From assembly GCA_006226375.1 (NCBI GenBank), contig SBHC01000028.1:1-64000 (forward strand): DNA of 64,000 nt, given 5' to 3'. Shown here one piece after another: positions 43,956 to 52,780 of the stretch. The stretch is from Deltaproteobacteria bacterium (GTDB lineage Bacteria; Myxococcota_C; UBA6777). A model generated the notes under the pieces. The model saw nothing but the letters and a program-made list of their open reading frames with translations, did no database searches and had not been told where the DNA came from. The position numbers and the translations under genes are program-made. Position 1 is the first letter of the stretch. Each line of letters starts with the position of its first letter.

Positions 43956-46337
43956 TTGAACTCTTTTCGTCAATTCATCATCGGGTCACTTTGCCTTGGG
44001 CTGCTGTTGGGGCTTGCCTCCGTTGTTCACGCCCAAGCCACCCCTATACGGGTTGCTGGCATTAAAGTAGAAGGCAACCTGCGGACCGAAAGTCAGGCCA
44101 TTCGACGCCAGATCCTCCTCAAAAAAGGTCAGGTTCTCGACCCTCGCGTGATCAAAGCCGACGTCCGACGAATCTTCCGACTCCAACGTTTTCGCGACAT
44201 CCAGGTCGAAGCCGAAGAAACCGACAAAGGCATCATCATCATCTACAAGGTGAAAGAGAAACCTGCCATCCGCGCGATAAAGATTCTCGGCCACAAAGAG
44301 CTTTCGTTGGATGACATCAAAGGTGTCATGAACGTAAAGCAGTACGGGATCCTTGACCTGTCCAAGCTGCAAGCCAACGTCGATAAGATCCGCGACCTCT
44401 ACCGGGAAAAAGGCTACTACCTCGCTGAGGTTGAGTACGAAGTCTCCAAACCCAAGCGAGCTTCCGTCGTCGTTACCTTCCGCATCCGTGAGAACGCCAA
44501 GATTCGCATACGACAGATCAACTTCGTGGGGAACGCCCAAGTTCCCAGCAAGAAGCTACGCTCTGTCTTGCAAACCTCCGAACATGACTTGTTCAGCTGG
44601 ATTTCAGGTCGCAGCACCTACCAGGAAGCCCTGATCGCCCGTGACTTGTTCTTCCTTCAGTCGTACTACCTCGACAACGGCTACGTGATGGTCAAGATGG
44701 GCAAGCCCAAAGTCTATCTGAACCGTGACAAGCGTTTCATCTACATCACTTATTGGATCACCGAAGGCAAAACGTATCGCTACCGAAAGATTGAACTTCA
44801 AGGTGACCTGAAAGGTTTCCGCAAGCCGCTCAAGCGTATCGTAACCATCAAAAAAGGCGAACTGTTCAGCCGCTCCAAACTCTACCGCCGCAACATCCTC
44901 GCGGTCACAACCTTGTACCAGGATAAAGGTTACGCATACGTCAACGTAACGCCCCGCTACAAGTTGGACCACAAGAACCGCAAGATGGACCTGACTCTGA
45001 ATGTCCAGAAGGGTCCGCGAGTCCGCGTCGAACGGATTGAGTTGGAAGGCAACACCGACACCCAAGACAAAGTCATTCGTCGTGAGATGCGATTGAGCGA
45101 AGGCGACTATTACAGCGGAAGCGCCGTACGGATCAGCCAGCGTCGTATTTTTGCTCTCGGCTTCTTCGCCAAGACACACCCGTTGTTTGGTGTGAAGGTC
45201 GTGACCCGTCGAGGAAGCAAACCCGACCGCATTATCATCAAGTTTATTCTCAAAGAGAAGCCTACAGGAACGTTCCAAATCGGTGCAGGATTTAGCTCGG
45301 TTGAGAGCCTTGTCTTCAACGCCCAGATTGCCAAGAACAACCTGTTTGGTCGGGGGCAGTCGCTGTCGTTTGCGGCACAGCTTTCTGGAATTCGTCAGCT
45401 GTTCCAGCTTCAATTCATCGAGCCCTACTTCTTCGACCTGCCCATCACCTTCGCGTTTTCAGCGTTCAACTCCCAACGTGACTTCCGCACCCTGTTCACC
45501 ATTGGATTTGTCCAAACCACAACAGGTGGAACGCTGACGTTTGGTTACCAGCTCGTCGATGACTTAAACCTGCTCCTCACCTACAAGTTTGAGCGGGTTT
45601 TGATCAACGCCTCAGGCAACACGCTGCAAGCAGGCATCCGGCTGAAAGGCTTCTTCTCCGGAGCAGATGGGCCGACAATCACAAGTTCGTTCCGCTTGTC
45701 TCTCCGGTACGACAAGCGAAACAACAGGGTGTTTCCGACCAAAGGTCACTTCCAGAGCGCATCGATTGAGGTCGCAGACTGGTGGACAGGCTCGGAGAAC
45801 CGCTTTGTTCGAATGTCAGCCACATCGCGCTGGTATGTCAGTCTGCCTTTGAACTTTGTCCTTCGCTTCAACGCAAACGTCGGTTGGATTGTAAGCCCCG
45901 CAGCACGCGGCGTCCCGGCGTTTGAGCGATACCGCTTGGGTGGCATTAACTCCATTCGTGGGTATCGTGCGTTTACAGTAGGACCCACCCGGAGAATTCC
46001 AGCCATCTCCGAAAGCTCCTTCCGGCTGGAAGACTTCAACTGGGGTGGTAACAAACAGTTTGTCTTCAACTTTGAGATCGAGTTCCCGATCATCCCCAAA
46101 GTGGGTATCAAGGGCGTTGTCTTCTTTGACGCGGGTAACGCCTTCGATGACAACGAATTCTTCTTTGAAGACAAGCGAAACCAAGCTCTGCCCCTTGGAA
46201 TGTATTACAGCGTCGGCTTTGGTTTCCGATGGTTCTCACCCATTGGACCTCTACGCTTCGAGTGGGGGATACCGTTGACTCCACGAGCCCAAGACGACCC
46301 CATCTTGTTTGAATTCAGTATCGGGAACGCGTTCTAA
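43956..46337 (+). CDS. bamA: Outer-membrane assembly factor BamA
   Basis: A 793-aa outer-membrane protein that inserts beta-barrels. The signal peptide ends VVHAQA. Five POTRA domains span about residues 30-420 (RVAGIKVEGNLRTESQAIRRQILLKKGQVLD; RAIKILGHKELSLDDI; RIRQINFVGNAQVPSKKL; and so on). The C-terminal 16-stranded barrel includes YRLGGINSIRGYRAF, the conserved RGF/Y motif of loop 6, and ends FEFSIGNAF with terminal Phe. GGAG eight bases upstream supports TTG 43956 as start. Skp follows downstream. Length and features are normal. Confidence 0.95.
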   Translation: MNSFRQFIIGSLCLGLLLGLASVVHAQATPIRVAGIKVEGNLRTESQAIRRQILLKKGQVLDPRVIKADVRRIFRLQRFRDIQVEAEETDKGIIIIYKVKEKPAIRAIKILGHKELSLDDIKGVMNVKQYGILDLSKLQANVDKIRDLYREKGYYLAEVEYEVSKPKRASVVVTFRIRENAKIRIRQINFVGNAQVPSKKLRSVLQTSEHDLFSWISGRSTYQEALIARDLFFLQSYYLDNGYVMVKMGKPKVYLNRDKRFIYITYWITEGKTYRYRKIELQGDLKGFRKPLKRIVTIKKGELFSRSKLYRRNILAVTTLYQDKGYAYVNVTPRYKLDHKNRKMDLTLNVQKGPRVRVERIELEGNTDTQDKVIRREMRLSEGDYYSGSAVRISQRRIFALGFFAKTHPLFGVKVVTRRGSKPDRIIIKFILKEKPTGTFQIGAGFSSVESLVFNAQIAKNNLFGRGQSLSFAAQLSGIRQLFQLQFIEPYFFDLPITFAFSAFNSQRDFRTLFTIGFVQTTTGGTLTFGYQLVDDLNLLLTYKFERVLINASGNTLQAGIRLKGFFSGADGPTITSSFRLSLRYDKRNNRVFPTKGHFQSASIEVADWWTGSENRFVRMSATSRWYVSLPLNFVLRFNANVGWIVSPAARGVPAFERYRLGGINSIRGYRAFTVGPTRRIPAISESSFRLEDFNWGGNKQFVFNFEIEFPIIPKVGIKGVVFFDAGNAFDDNEFFFEDKRNQALPLGMYYSVGFGFRWFSPIGPLRFEWGIPLTPRAQDDPILFEFSIGNAF

Positions 46338-46441
46338 GCAGAACCTTGCCCAGTGAATCCAGGATTGTTTGTATGACCGTTTGGTCAATCAAGGCCCCCA
46401 ACCACAAGAGTGACTCAGGACTTACTAAAAAGGAGAAAAGC

Positions 46442-47032
46442 ATGCGTTGGACACTCCTTCTGGCTTGCCTATACTTTTTCAATTTGACCCCGGCATTTGC
46501 CGACATTCGCATCGGCTACATTGACCTTCGTAAGGCGCTCAACTCCGTTCACGACGGAAAAGCAGCCAAGAAGGTCCTGAAAGCCAAGAAATCCAAGTAC
46601 CAAAAGCTTCTGAACAAGCGTCAGAAGGCGCTGAAGCGCGAAAAGAAGCTCTACGAAGCTCGCTCCACCATCCTCAAAGGACAGGCCAAGCGCAAAGCTC
46701 AACTCAAGCTTCAGAAGAAATTCTTCAAGCTTCAGCAAGAGTACACGCAGTTCACACGAAAGTTGGCTCGGTCTGAGGCGGTCGTGACCCGACAGATCTT
46801 CCGCAAGATGGAAGTGATCATTCGGGCGATTGCCAAGCAAAACAACCTCTACTTGATGCTCGAAAAGACCGAAAGTAGTGTGTTGTATGCTCTCCCTGAA
46901 ATGGACTACACCTCCGAGTTGATCCGTCGATACAACCGTATGTATCCCAAGGGCGGAAAAGGCAAACGCGTTCGTCGCCGGCGTAAACGCCGTCGTCGTC
47001 GCCGGCGTCGTCGCCGTCGCCGCAACAAGTAA
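46442..47032 (+). CDS. skp: Skp/OmpH periplasmic chaperone with poly-arginine tail
   Basis: A 196-aa exported protein: signal peptide MRWTLLLACLYFFNLTPAFA, then the IRIGYIDLRKALNSV opening and long Lys-rich coiled coil (KKVLKAKKSKYQKLLNKRQKALKREKKLY) of Skp/OmpH chaperones, then the closing beta strands (NLYLMLEKTESSVLYA, DYTSELIRRYN). Trimers of Skp hold unfolded barrel proteins for BamA. Odd: after KGGKGKR come four Arg, Lys and an unbroken run of 12 Arg, absent from normal Skp. AAGGAG directly supports ATG 46442. Placement after bamA matches other genomes, where lpx/fab genes usually follow but are missing here. Confidence 0.88.
   Translation: MRWTLLLACLYFFNLTPAFADIRIGYIDLRKALNSVHDGKAAKKVLKAKKSKYQKLLNKRQKALKREKKLYEARSTILKGQAKRKAQLKLQKKFFKLQQEYTQFTRKLARSEAVVTRQIFRKMEVIIRAIAKQNNLYLMLEKTESSVLYALPEMDYTSELIRRYNRMYPKGGKGKRVRRRRKRRRRRRRRRRRRNK
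46973..47023 (+). repeat. CGN-codon run encoding poly-arginine
   Basis: Seventeen codons, sixteen of them CGT, CGC or CGG and one AAA. Mixed synonymous codons show that the run is not a simple trinucleotide slippage tract, so the arginines look selected. Confidence 0.8.
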
Positions 47033-47144
47033 GACCCTCCAGTTCCCCTCTCCTTCTTTCTCTTATTCTCCCACAACAAGTTCATCTACACCCAAGAAAG
47101 AGTTGCATTTTTGGGACAGAGGTGTTAAGTCCTAGGTGGACCTG

Positions 47145-47166
47145 AAAGCCCACATTGCGGGCTTTT
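47145..47166 (+). terminator. Possible weak terminator or attenuator
   Basis: AAAGCCC, 7-base loop, GGGCTTT then only one more T. It lies between skp and the M50 protease gene, about 34 bases before the TTG start. Confidence 0.4.
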
Positions 47167-47199
47167 CCGAAGAATTTGCCTCACAAAGGAGTACAGATC

Positions 47200-47889
47200 T
47201 TGCTCTTCTTTAAACCGGAAGTGTTGATTCCCCTATTGATTGCAATGTTACTGTCACTCACACTCCATGAGTGGGCCCACGCTTGGACAGCTTACATGCT
47301 CGGAGACAACACGGCGTACCACGAAGGTCGAGTGTCGCTGAATCCCATTGTACATCTCGATCCCATGGGCTCTTTGTGCTTCTTGCTCTCCGGAGGATTT
47401 GGCTGGGCCAAGCCCGTACCTGTGAACTCCAACCGGTTCAAAAACCCTCGCAGGGACGACACGTTGGTGACGGCTGCAGGTCCATTCTCCAACATTGTCT
47501 TGGGTTCGGTCAGCGGTGTTGTGTATTACGCAATGCTCAAGAAGGGATTCTTTCAAGGTGACATCTCCACCATGATGAAGCTGTTCGGGGATGTCTTGTA
47601 CATGCTGGTCTCTGTGAACTTTGTCCTGGCATTCTTCAATTTGATTCCCCTCTTTCCCCTGGATGGCTCCCACATCGCTACCAACATCATGCCCCTCAAC
47701 CAGGCGTATGAGTTCAAGAAGTTCAACCAATCGTATGGTCCGATGATTCTGATGGGATTGCTTGTTCTGGGCATGTTGAATCTCAAGATGCCGAATGGGA
47801 CAGCGCTGGACCCCTTGGGATGGCTGATCTGGCCGCCTGCTCGTTTTTGCGCCGAAATGGTTGCGAAATTTGCCTACTGGATCTTCTAA
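47200..47889 (+). CDS. M50-family site-2 protease homologue (Rip-like, short)
   Basis: A 229-aa compact membrane metalloprotease with five or six helices. LTLHEWAHAWTAYMLGD carries HExxH, SGGFGWAKPVPVNSNRFKNPRRDDTLVTAAGPFSNIVLG is the conserved loop, and FFNLIPLFPLDGSHI supplies the third ligand Asp. It is the short, PDZ-less type found upstream of trpS-scpA-scpB in many bacteria; trpS is absent here. AAAGGAG eight bases before TTG 47200 makes that the start in preference to TTG 47155, which lies inside a hairpin. The substrate is unknown. Confidence 0.88.
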   Translation: MLFFKPEVLIPLLIAMLLSLTLHEWAHAWTAYMLGDNTAYHEGRVSLNPIVHLDPMGSLCFLLSGGFGWAKPVPVNSNRFKNPRRDDTLVTAAGPFSNIVLGSVSGVVYYAMLKKGFFQGDISTMMKLFGDVLYMLVSVNFVLAFFNLIPLFPLDGSHIATNIMPLNQAYEFKKFNQSYGPMILMGLLVLGMLNLKMPNGTALDPLGWLIWPPARFCAEMVAKFAYWIF

Positions 47890-47970
47890 GCTATTATGAC
47901 ACTTCGACTCCATCTGACCCTCGCTTTGTCCTGAGGGTTTCCAAACGACTACCCAGCCAGTGAGCAGCGC

Positions 47971-48864
47971 ATGAGCACAACCCTACTCGACACCGAAGCT
48001 CCTCCCGCCGCAGAGCAAATTCCGTTGGACCTTGGGATTCCCAAGCCATCTACCGATGAACCTTTTCCAACCAACGAACTCATCCTGCACTTCAATACCT
48101 TTGAAGGACCCATCGACCTCCTCCTGCACATGATCAAAGAAAGGGACCTCGACATCTTCGACATCCCCATCTTTGAAATCGCAGACGAGTTCCAGAAATA
48201 CGTCGATTGGTTTCAGGTGATTGATCTGGATCGAGCAGGCGATTACCTCGCAATGTCCGCCGAGTTGGCGAACATCAAATCCAGGATGTTGTTGCCACGG
48301 GAAGAAGACAAAGAAGAAGATCCCCGCAAAGAGTTGGTGGACCGCTTGGTTGCGTACCAACAAGTGCAGTCGGCCGCCAAGTTTTTGGAGCGACAGCAAC
48401 AACTGGGTTGGGACATCTTTAAGAGGGGACTGGAACCTGGTTCGGACATCCCCTCCCTCCCGCTGAAGCGACCAGAACATGTCGAAGCCCCCGACCTCAT
48501 GGACCTGTTTCAACACCTCCTCAACCGGCGGCTCAAGAAAACCGGAACCCACCAGGTTCGCCGGGGAAAAGTCTCGGTTCGTGATCGGATTAAGTGGTTA
48601 ACCGAGGTATTAACCCACACACCCCAAATCCGTTTCACCGAAATGTTGGAGTTAATGGCCAACCGCCCCACCATTATCGTAACTTTTTTGGCCTTGTTGG
48701 AGTTGTGTCGGCTGCGACGTATCCGCTTGATCCAGTTGGGCCTTCAGGACGTAGAAATCCAGGCGGTGGGCGACTTTGCGGACCTCGACTTCGACAATCT
48801 CACCTCCTTTGACTACGAAAAACCAGAAAACCCAGACGCAGACGGTGAATCCGAAGAAGATTGA
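47971..48864 (+). CDS. scpA: Segregation and condensation protein A
   Basis: A 297-aa kleisin that bridges the heads of SMC and binds ScpB, acting in chromosome condensation and segregation. The core opens FNTFEGPIDLLLHMIKERDLDIFDIPIFEIADEF and continues DRAGDYLAMSAELANIKSRMLLPREEDKEEDPRKELVDRLVAYQ, the ScpA signature. The C-terminal winged helix includes RIKWLTEVLTHTPQIRFTEML and IVTFLALLELCRLRRIRLIQ. N- and C-terminal ends are acidic and lengthened by about 30 residues. No smc gene is in the window. It is followed by scpB, which has its own promoter. Confidence 0.95.
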   Translation: MSTTLLDTEAPPAAEQIPLDLGIPKPSTDEPFPTNELILHFNTFEGPIDLLLHMIKERDLDIFDIPIFEIADEFQKYVDWFQVIDLDRAGDYLAMSAELANIKSRMLLPREEDKEEDPRKELVDRLVAYQQVQSAAKFLERQQQLGWDIFKRGLEPGSDIPSLPLKRPEHVEAPDLMDLFQHLLNRRLKKTGTHQVRRGKVSVRDRIKWLTEVLTHTPQIRFTEMLELMANRPTIIVTFLALLELCRLRRIRLIQLGLQDVEIQAVGDFADLDFDNLTSFDYEKPENPDADGESEED

Positions 48865-48877
48865 TCATGCACTATTT

Positions 48878-48906
48878 TTGCAATCGCCCTTTCGTTGGAT
48901 TACATT
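48878..48906 (+). promoter_or_regulatory. Promoter of scpB
   Basis: TTGCAA, 17 bases, TACATT, starting 14 bases after the scpA stop. A hairpin follows just downstream of the predicted start near 48912. Confidence 0.5.
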
Positions 48907-48929
48907 GAAGCTAGAGCAGCACTTCAATT

Positions 48930-48949
48930 AAGCCTTAATTAGAAGGCTT
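48930..48949 (+). other. Stem-loop in the scpB leader
   Basis: AAGCCTT, loop AATTAG, AAGGCTT: a perfect 7-bp stem beginning about 18 bases after the predicted scpB transcription start and ending 24 bases before the ATG. No real T tract, so a leader structure is more likely than a terminator. Confidence 0.4.
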
Positions 48950-48973
48950 TGATGGTATCGAACAGGTTAAGCC

Positions 48974-49729
48974 ATGCGAAAACCAAAGCCAAAAGCGCCA
49001 ATGTTTCCGCCTCAAAAGGCGCCATGGGACCCAGCAGTTCTATCACATCCTCTGAGCGGCCCCACCGAAGCCCTTCTCTTTGCTTCTGATCGTCCTCTTT
49101 CGGCCGAAGACATCCAACGCATTTTTGCAAACGCAGACATTCGAGCCTCCTTGGAACAAATCCAGGGTGCACTGAATGAAATGCACCGATTGTACTCCGA
49201 CTCTTCAAGAGGAATGCACTTGATTGAAGTAGCGGGAGGCTTTCAGTTCCGAAGCAACCAGCAGTACACGAAGTTGATCCGAAAGCTGTTCCAATTCCGT
49301 CCTCCCCGCTTGAGTACGGCAGCGTTGGAATGTCTATCGACGGTGGCCTACCGCCAGCCCGTGACTCGGTCTGAGATTGACGCCATCCGTGGGGTAGACT
49401 CTGGGGGTGTTCTTCGGAGCCTGATCGAGCGCCGACTGATCATTGTCGTCGGTCGCCACAACGCTCCTGGCCGACCCTATTTGTATGGAACAAGCCCCGA
49501 GTTTCTCGAATTCTTCGGCCTTAATAATCTAACAGAACTTCCCAACATGGCAGGGATGCTGACCCCTGAACAAGGTGAAGCAGACCCCAACGCTGCCAGC
49601 GACTACATTCTTGCTCAGGCCACCGAAGATGAGCCTCTTCCCGAAGACTTCATGCCTGAGCCTGTAGAGACCCCTGAACTGCAAGATGGCTCTTCCGACG
49701 AACCTGTTGACGAAGGTCCTTCTGCCTAG
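48974..49729 (+). CDS. scpB: Segregation and condensation protein B
   Basis: A 251-aa partner of ScpA and SMC made of two winged helices. Evidence is PTEALLFASDRPLSAEDIQRIFA at the start, GGFQFRSNQQYTKLIRKLFQFRPPRLSTAALECLSTVAYRQPVTRSEIDAIRGVDSGGVLRSLIERRLIIVVGRHNAPGRPYLYGTS in the core and FLEFFGLNNLTELP at the end of the core. The C-terminal about 60 residues are acidic and low-complexity. An AGG stretch precedes the ATG. The gene order M50-scpA-scpB-pseudouridine synthase is conserved in many bacteria, here with one unknown gene inserted before the synthase. Confidence 0.95.
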   Translation: MRKPKPKAPMFPPQKAPWDPAVLSHPLSGPTEALLFASDRPLSAEDIQRIFANADIRASLEQIQGALNEMHRLYSDSSRGMHLIEVAGGFQFRSNQQYTKLIRKLFQFRPPRLSTAALECLSTVAYRQPVTRSEIDAIRGVDSGGVLRSLIERRLIIVVGRHNAPGRPYLYGTSPEFLEFFGLNNLTELPNMAGMLTPEQGEADPNAASDYILAQATEDEPLPEDFMPEPVETPELQDGSSDEPVDEGPSA

Positions 49730-49951
49730 AACTCCCCGCACTCGTCGTTCGTTTCTCACTTCTCCCGTCGATTTTCGTCCAACTTCTCCACAACTTTCTG
49801 TTTGACCCAGCAACTTCTACGACTCACATTTGTTTTGAAGAAACAAACCTGCCTGTAGGAATGTTGTGCTAAAAGCGGAACCACTCCGAACTTAGAACCA
49901 ACCCGCCGTTGATTTGTGGGTCACATTTGGCTCCAACATAGGAATCCAGCC

Positions 49952-50590
49952 ATGAGCAAAGTTCAAACCCAATCATCCAAGGACAACCAACAAAAGTCCT
50001 CGAAGTCAGGCCAAAAACGACACCGCAAACGCCAAAAGCAGTTGGAAGAGTTGGAAAAGATTGAGCGGCTCAGTCTGCCAGAATATGTTCCGCCAGAGCC
50101 AGAAGAAGAAGTTCCGTTGGAAGCCCGAGAGGACGACTTCGGCAACCAAATGAACTACGTGTCCAAACATGGCGAAGGCATCGATGGAATCTACCGTGAG
50201 CCCATGGACGGAGGCACGACCTGGTCCCACACAAGGCATCACCGCCGTCGCAACCACAACCTCCAGGAAAGTCATGAGGATGGAATCCTCACCATGCGTC
50301 AGCCTGGATGGAAAGATCGTGTGGGACCGGATGATGAGGCAAATTTTCGCAACGACGAAACCACCCCCATGACAGTCAGGCAACAACCCGATTTGTCTAA
50401 GTCGTTACAATATGATAAAGATGCCAACCCCTCAGCGCAGTTGAGTCGGTACGAACAAGGAAAAGACCCTGCCAAAGCCTGGCAACTATTCATGCGGGAC
50501 CTCAAAAAGGGACGCGTCAACACGCGTAAAATCCGAGCAGAAGAAAAGCGCAAGCGGCGCGAACGAAACCAGGACAAGGCCAAAGAATAA
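49952..50590 (+). CDS. Hypothetical hydrophilic protein
   Basis: A 212-aa highly charged protein without signal peptide or membrane segment. The N-terminus is Lys/Gln/Ser-rich (SSKSGQKRHRKRQKQLEELEKIERLSLPEYVPPEPEEEVPLE). The centre is rich in His, Asp and Gly (GGTTWSHTRHHRRRNHN), and the C-terminus is helical and basic (LSRYEQGKDPAKAWQLFMRDLKKGRVNTRKIRAEEKRKRRERNQ). I do not recognise a family. ATG 49952 follows AGGAA by about eight bases. It sits between scpB and the pseudouridine synthase gene, 11 bases before the latter, so a link to chromosome or ribosome biology is possible but unproven. Confidence 0.6.
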   Translation: MSKVQTQSSKDNQQKSSKSGQKRHRKRQKQLEELEKIERLSLPEYVPPEPEEEVPLEAREDDFGNQMNYVSKHGEGIDGIYREPMDGGTTWSHTRHHRRRNHNLQESHEDGILTMRQPGWKDRVGPDDEANFRNDETTPMTVRQQPDLSKSLQYDKDANPSAQLSRYEQGKDPAKAWQLFMRDLKKGRVNTRKIRAEEKRKRRERNQDKAKE

Positions 50591-50601
50591 AGCGATCAGC
50601 C

Positions 50602-51423
50602 ATGGCAAACCAAGATCACAAGACCAGCTTCACACGCAGCAAAAAGCCGAAGTCTGGCAGCAAGAAGAAACCCTCTCAGGAAGGCGTTCGCCTTCAAAAG
50701 GTCATCGCCCAAGCCGGAGTAGCATCCCGTCGCAAAGCCGAAGAGATGATCGAAGAAGGACGCGTCCTCGTCAACGGTAATCCCGTATCTGTGGGTACAA
50801 AAGTAAACCCGAGCGTCGACAAAATCATGGTGGACGGTCTTGTCATTGGGCAAGCCGAAGAGAAGGTATATCTCCGTCTCTACAAACCACCTGGCTATCT
50901 AACCTCGATGAAGGACGACAAAGGTCGCCCCCTTGTCGGTGATCTGCTAGGTGGAGTACCCGAGCGAGTGTTTCCCGTCGGTCGCCTCGATTACAACACT
51001 GAAGGGGTCCTTCTGCTCACCAACGACGGAATCCTTTCACATGCCCTGACACACCCTTCCAATCAGATTCACCGGACCTACCACGTGAAGCTACGTGGCA
51101 ACCCACCCACCAAGAAGTTTATGACTCTCCAGTCTGGAGTTCAGCTGGAAGATGGAATGGCCCGAGCCCTTCACGTGGAGAAGATTCGCACCACCAAAGC
51201 AGGTCACCTCTGGTTTGAAATGATCCTCACCGAAGGTAGAAACCGTGAAGTTCGCCGAATGTGCGAAGCCATCGGCCACTCCGTTACACGACTTTTGCGC
51301 GTAAACTTCGCAAACATCAATGTAGATGATCTGCTCCCAGGCGAGTTTGCCCCCCTCACCCAAGATCAGATCAGCGCCCTCTACACGATGGTCCAATTGC
51401 CCTACCATCCCAGCCAAAGTTAA
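50602..51423 (+). CDS. RsuA/RluB-type ribosomal pseudouridine synthase
   Basis: A 273-aa enzyme that isomerises a uridine in 16S or 23S rRNA. An S4 RNA-binding domain (VRLQKVIAQAGVASRRKAEEMIEEGRVLVNG) precedes the catalytic domain, with VGRLDYNTEGVLLLTNDG carrying the catalytic Asp, then HRTYHVKLRGNP and EGRNREVRRMCEAIGHSVTRLLRVNFANI, a signature of this family. The exact site (RluB, RluE or RsuA type) is not decidable; scpB linkage favours RluB. The N-terminal about 25 residues are Lys/Ser-rich. Length is normal. Confidence 0.93.
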   Translation: MANQDHKTSFTRSKKPKSGSKKKPSQEGVRLQKVIAQAGVASRRKAEEMIEEGRVLVNGNPVSVGTKVNPSVDKIMVDGLVIGQAEEKVYLRLYKPPGYLTSMKDDKGRPLVGDLLGGVPERVFPVGRLDYNTEGVLLLTNDGILSHALTHPSNQIHRTYHVKLRGNPPTKKFMTLQSGVQLEDGMARALHVEKIRTTKAGHLWFEMILTEGRNREVRRMCEAIGHSVTRLLRVNFANINVDDLLPGEFAPLTQDQISALYTMVQLPYHPSQS

Positions 51424-51479
51424 TTCTATTACGGAAACAGACACCTAGCTGATCCGCCCGATTTTCTCGAAAAAAAAGG

Positions 51480-51508
51480 TTGACACATCGCGTCTGTTTC
51501 CGTATAAA
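51480..51508 (+). promoter_or_regulatory. Near-consensus promoter of the initiator tRNA
   Basis: TTGACA (51480-51485), 17 bases, TATAAA (51503-51508), followed about 14 bases later by the tRNA 5' end. Confidence 0.88.
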
Positions 51509-51521
51509 CCTAATTCGTTGC

Positions 51522-51595
51522 TGCGGGGTGGAGCAGTCTGGTAGCTCATCGGGCTCATAACCCGAAGGTCATAGGTTCGAATCCTGTCCCCGCTA
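51522..51595 (+). tRNA. Initiator tRNA-fMet (CAT)
   Basis: 74 bases that fold as a tRNA: acceptor TGCGGGG/CCCCGCT, D arm GAGCAGTCTGGTAGCTC, anticodon arm TCGGG-CTCATAA-CCCGA with anticodon CAT, and T arm CATAGGTTCGAATCCTG. Two initiator hallmarks are visible: an unpaired first acceptor position (T1 opposite T72) and three successive G-C pairs in the anticodon stem. The discriminator is A and is followed by CTA, so the CCA end is not encoded and must be added after transcription. It has its own promoter and terminator. Confidence 0.96.
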
Positions 51596-51604
51596 CTACA
51601 AACG

Positions 51605-51643
51605 AAAAAGGTCGATTGCAAAGATGCAGTCGGCCTTTTTTTT
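51605..51643 (+). terminator. Intrinsic terminator after tRNA-fMet
   Basis: A 15-base stem, AAAAAGGTCGATTGC pairing with GCAGTCGGCCTTTTT (two G-T pairs), closes a 6-base loop and ends in a run of T (51636-51643). It starts 10 bases after the tRNA. Confidence 0.92.
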
Positions 51644-51890
51644 CGTTTTAGCTTACTTTCCTTCGCAAACGTTCAACTCCATCGTTCACAACCCAACCAC
51701 ACAATTCCGTCATGCTCCAACCCTCCTGTGAGGCAGGCATCTTGAGACAGTACCCCCTCAATGCAAGTCATGTGTATAGAAACATCTCCGGATCAAAGGT
51801 ACTCTAAGCACGTTCGTGCACCTGAACCAAAGGGACGACCTCGTTGGTCCGGGTCCCAGAGTCCACCTTTGAAGCAAAGGGCTGAATGCG
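51644..51890. other. 247-bp gap before the decayed block
   Basis: I see no gene, terminator or clear promoter here. Confidence 0.4.
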
Positions 51891-52780
51891 TTGGAACAAA
51901 ACATATACACGCTAAAGCAATGGGAGTTACTCACTGTTGAGATCCCCCACAAGCGCTCCTTTCAGTCTGCTGTAGGACAGCGCCACTCACGAAAAGCCCT
52001 GCTGCTGCGTTGGACGGATCAGGATGGTGCAACTGGGATAGGTGAATGCTCTTGTCGCCCCGATACCTACTACTCTCATTGGGTTTGTATCCAACCATAA
52101 AGGCGTTGCTTCAGTCTGTTTCCGAAGCTCGGGAAGAAGGGTATCGACGGATCAAACTCAAAATAAAGCCTGGGCTCCCAACCGACTACCTGGCAGAAGT
52201 ACACACAACCTTCCCGGATCAATGTTTGAGTTGGGATGCAAACGGCTCGTTCTCCGAAGAAAATATGAAAGAGTTAGTAGCCTTGGCTGCTCTGAATCCC
52301 CACTCGATTGAGCAGCCTTTTCCACCTGATCGCTTGGACCTTGCTGCAAAGTTCAAACGTCGAGCCCCAACAGCCAGGGTTTGCCTTGATGAAGGCGTCG
52401 CGGCGATAGGACATTTGCATACCGCCCTTCAACTGGGAGCTTTGGATGAGTTGAACATCAAGCCAGGACGTGTGGGAGGGATAGACACAGCCATTTCGCT
52501 AGCAAAACAATGTCAGCAAGAAGGCATACAGACCTGGGTGGGAGGGATGTTTGAATGTGGCATCGGTCGCGTTGCCAATCTGCGCTTTGCCGGTTGTATT
52601 CCTGATGCTTTGGCCCACGACCTCAGTCCCTCCGAGCGATACTTTGAAGAGGATCTTATCGCGTCCCCACCAACAATGGACCTTGATGACACCATCCGCC
52701 TCCCCGAAAAGCCGGTCGAGGTTTTGGAGTCACAAATCGACAAATTTCTCCTTCAACACACGAGATTGACATGTTGCTAG
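51891..52780 (+). pseudogene. Decayed enolase-superfamily racemase (NSAR/OSBS-like): internal deletion and frameshift
   Basis: The first reading frame (51891-52100) encodes the start of the capping domain (IYTLKQWELLTVEIPHKRSF through GATGIGECS). A different frame (to 52780) encodes the barrel: YRRIKLKIKPG with the KxK pair, WDANGSFSEEN, IEQPFPPDRL, CLDEGVA and LNIKPGRVGG, so all five catalytic positions survive. Between GEC and the barrel roughly 75-85 codons present in intact relatives are missing, and the frame changes near 52070-52085. The encoded enzyme, an N-acylamino-acid racemase or o-succinylbenzoate synthase, cannot fold normally. Its last 10 bases overlap the deacylase gene. Confidence 0.8.

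Noticed and set aside
44604-45413. Minus-strand open frame opposite bamA
   Set aside because: It is a shadow of the bamA coding bias, without start signals or recognisable motifs.
52046-52780. Independent short racemase gene starting at ATG 52046
   Set aside because: The first about 12 residues come from a frame-shifted part of the capping domain and there is no good ribosome binding site, so it is the remains of a longer gene.
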